Shown: piece after piece, positions 14,403 to 14,452 of the stretch
How the letters are laid out: the number at the start of each line of letters is the position of its first letter
Position numbering within the stretch: position 1 is the stretch's first letter
Assembly: GCA_002687025.1 (NCBI GenBank)
Contig: NYZG01000242.1
Span: forward strand, 1-14,452
Direction: 5' to 3'
DNA: 14,452 nucleotides
Source: Candidatus Poribacteria bacterium
Lineage (GTDB): Bacteria; Poribacteria; WGA-4E; GCA-2687025
The notes under the pieces: model-generated
Database searches by the model: none
What the model was told of the DNA's origin: nothing
The model's input: the letters and a program-made list of their open reading frames with translations, nothing else
Translations under genes and position numbers: made by a program

Positions 14403-14452
14403 TCATGCAGCTTGCTTCTTCTGCCAGAACTCTTCCCAGCAGTCGTTGGCTC
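14403..14452 (-). CDS. C-terminal end of an upstream frame, or N-terminal part of the chemoreceptor in another frame
   Basis: From the right edge a frame reads A-N-D-C-W-E-E-F-W-Q-K-K-Q-A-A and stops at TGA 14405-14403. Its Trp-rich, acidic/basic pattern looks more like real protein than the chemoreceptor frame at the same place (E-P-T-T-A-G-K-S-S-G-R-R-S-K). It may be the end of a separate upstream gene, or the sensor domain of the chemoreceptor cut off by a one-base change. Only 16 codons are visible. Confidence 0.35.
   Translation of the reverse strand, partial: ANDCWEEFWQKKQAA

Noticed and set aside
1..14452. CRISPR array, prophage, insertion sequence or transposase
   Set aside because: No regularly spaced direct repeats, integrase, transposase or phage structural genes were found on either strand.

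Overview
This is a GC-rich bacterial chromosomal window of tightly packed genes, most of them on the minus strand. The mix suggests a free-living, poorly characterised lineage: a xylose-isomerase-like sugar epimerase, a secreted matrixin-like protease, an ECF-type sigma factor fused to a kelch propeller, a VapBC-like pair, and GT2/GT4 glycosyltransferases next to a small heat-shock protein and Lon. Such content is common in Planctomycetota, Armatimonadota, Poribacteria and similar groups, but the sequence alone does not fix the phylum. No tRNA, rRNA, CRISPR array or insertion sequence was seen.

Layout. 1-146 (-): start of a sugar phosphate isomerase/epimerase. 475-1382 (-): secreted zinc metalloprotease whose frame breaks in a polyglycine tract. 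1704-3467 (-): sigma-70 domains, one membrane helix and a six-bladed kelch propeller in one protein, the most unusual gene here. 3692-4403 (+): antitoxin/PIN-toxin pair, with the toxin broken by one missing base. 4451-12211 (-): a seven-gene run, transcribed from the high coordinate down: GT4 glycosyltransferase, DUF2064 transferase, GT2 glycosyltransferase, Hsp20, Lon, HisF, adenosine-deaminase-like enzyme. Four of these genes are joined by three ATGA overlaps, and hisF starts 2 nt after lon. 12529-13266 (+): stand-alone LON substrate-binding-domain protein, divergent from the run. 13334-14335 (-): methyl-accepting chemotaxis protein with unclear N-terminus at the window edge.

Themes. Protein quality control (Hsp20, Lon, LON-domain protein) is wired into one transcription unit with sugar transferases and a histidine-biosynthesis gene. 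The sigma-kelch protein looks like a one-component transmembrane signalling device: DNA-directed sigma part inside the cell, propeller outside, with a secreted protease gene next downstream on the same strand. Two genes, and possibly a third at the right edge, show single-base frame breaks. Two of these fall in G runs, so assembly error, slippage and real decay must be told apart.
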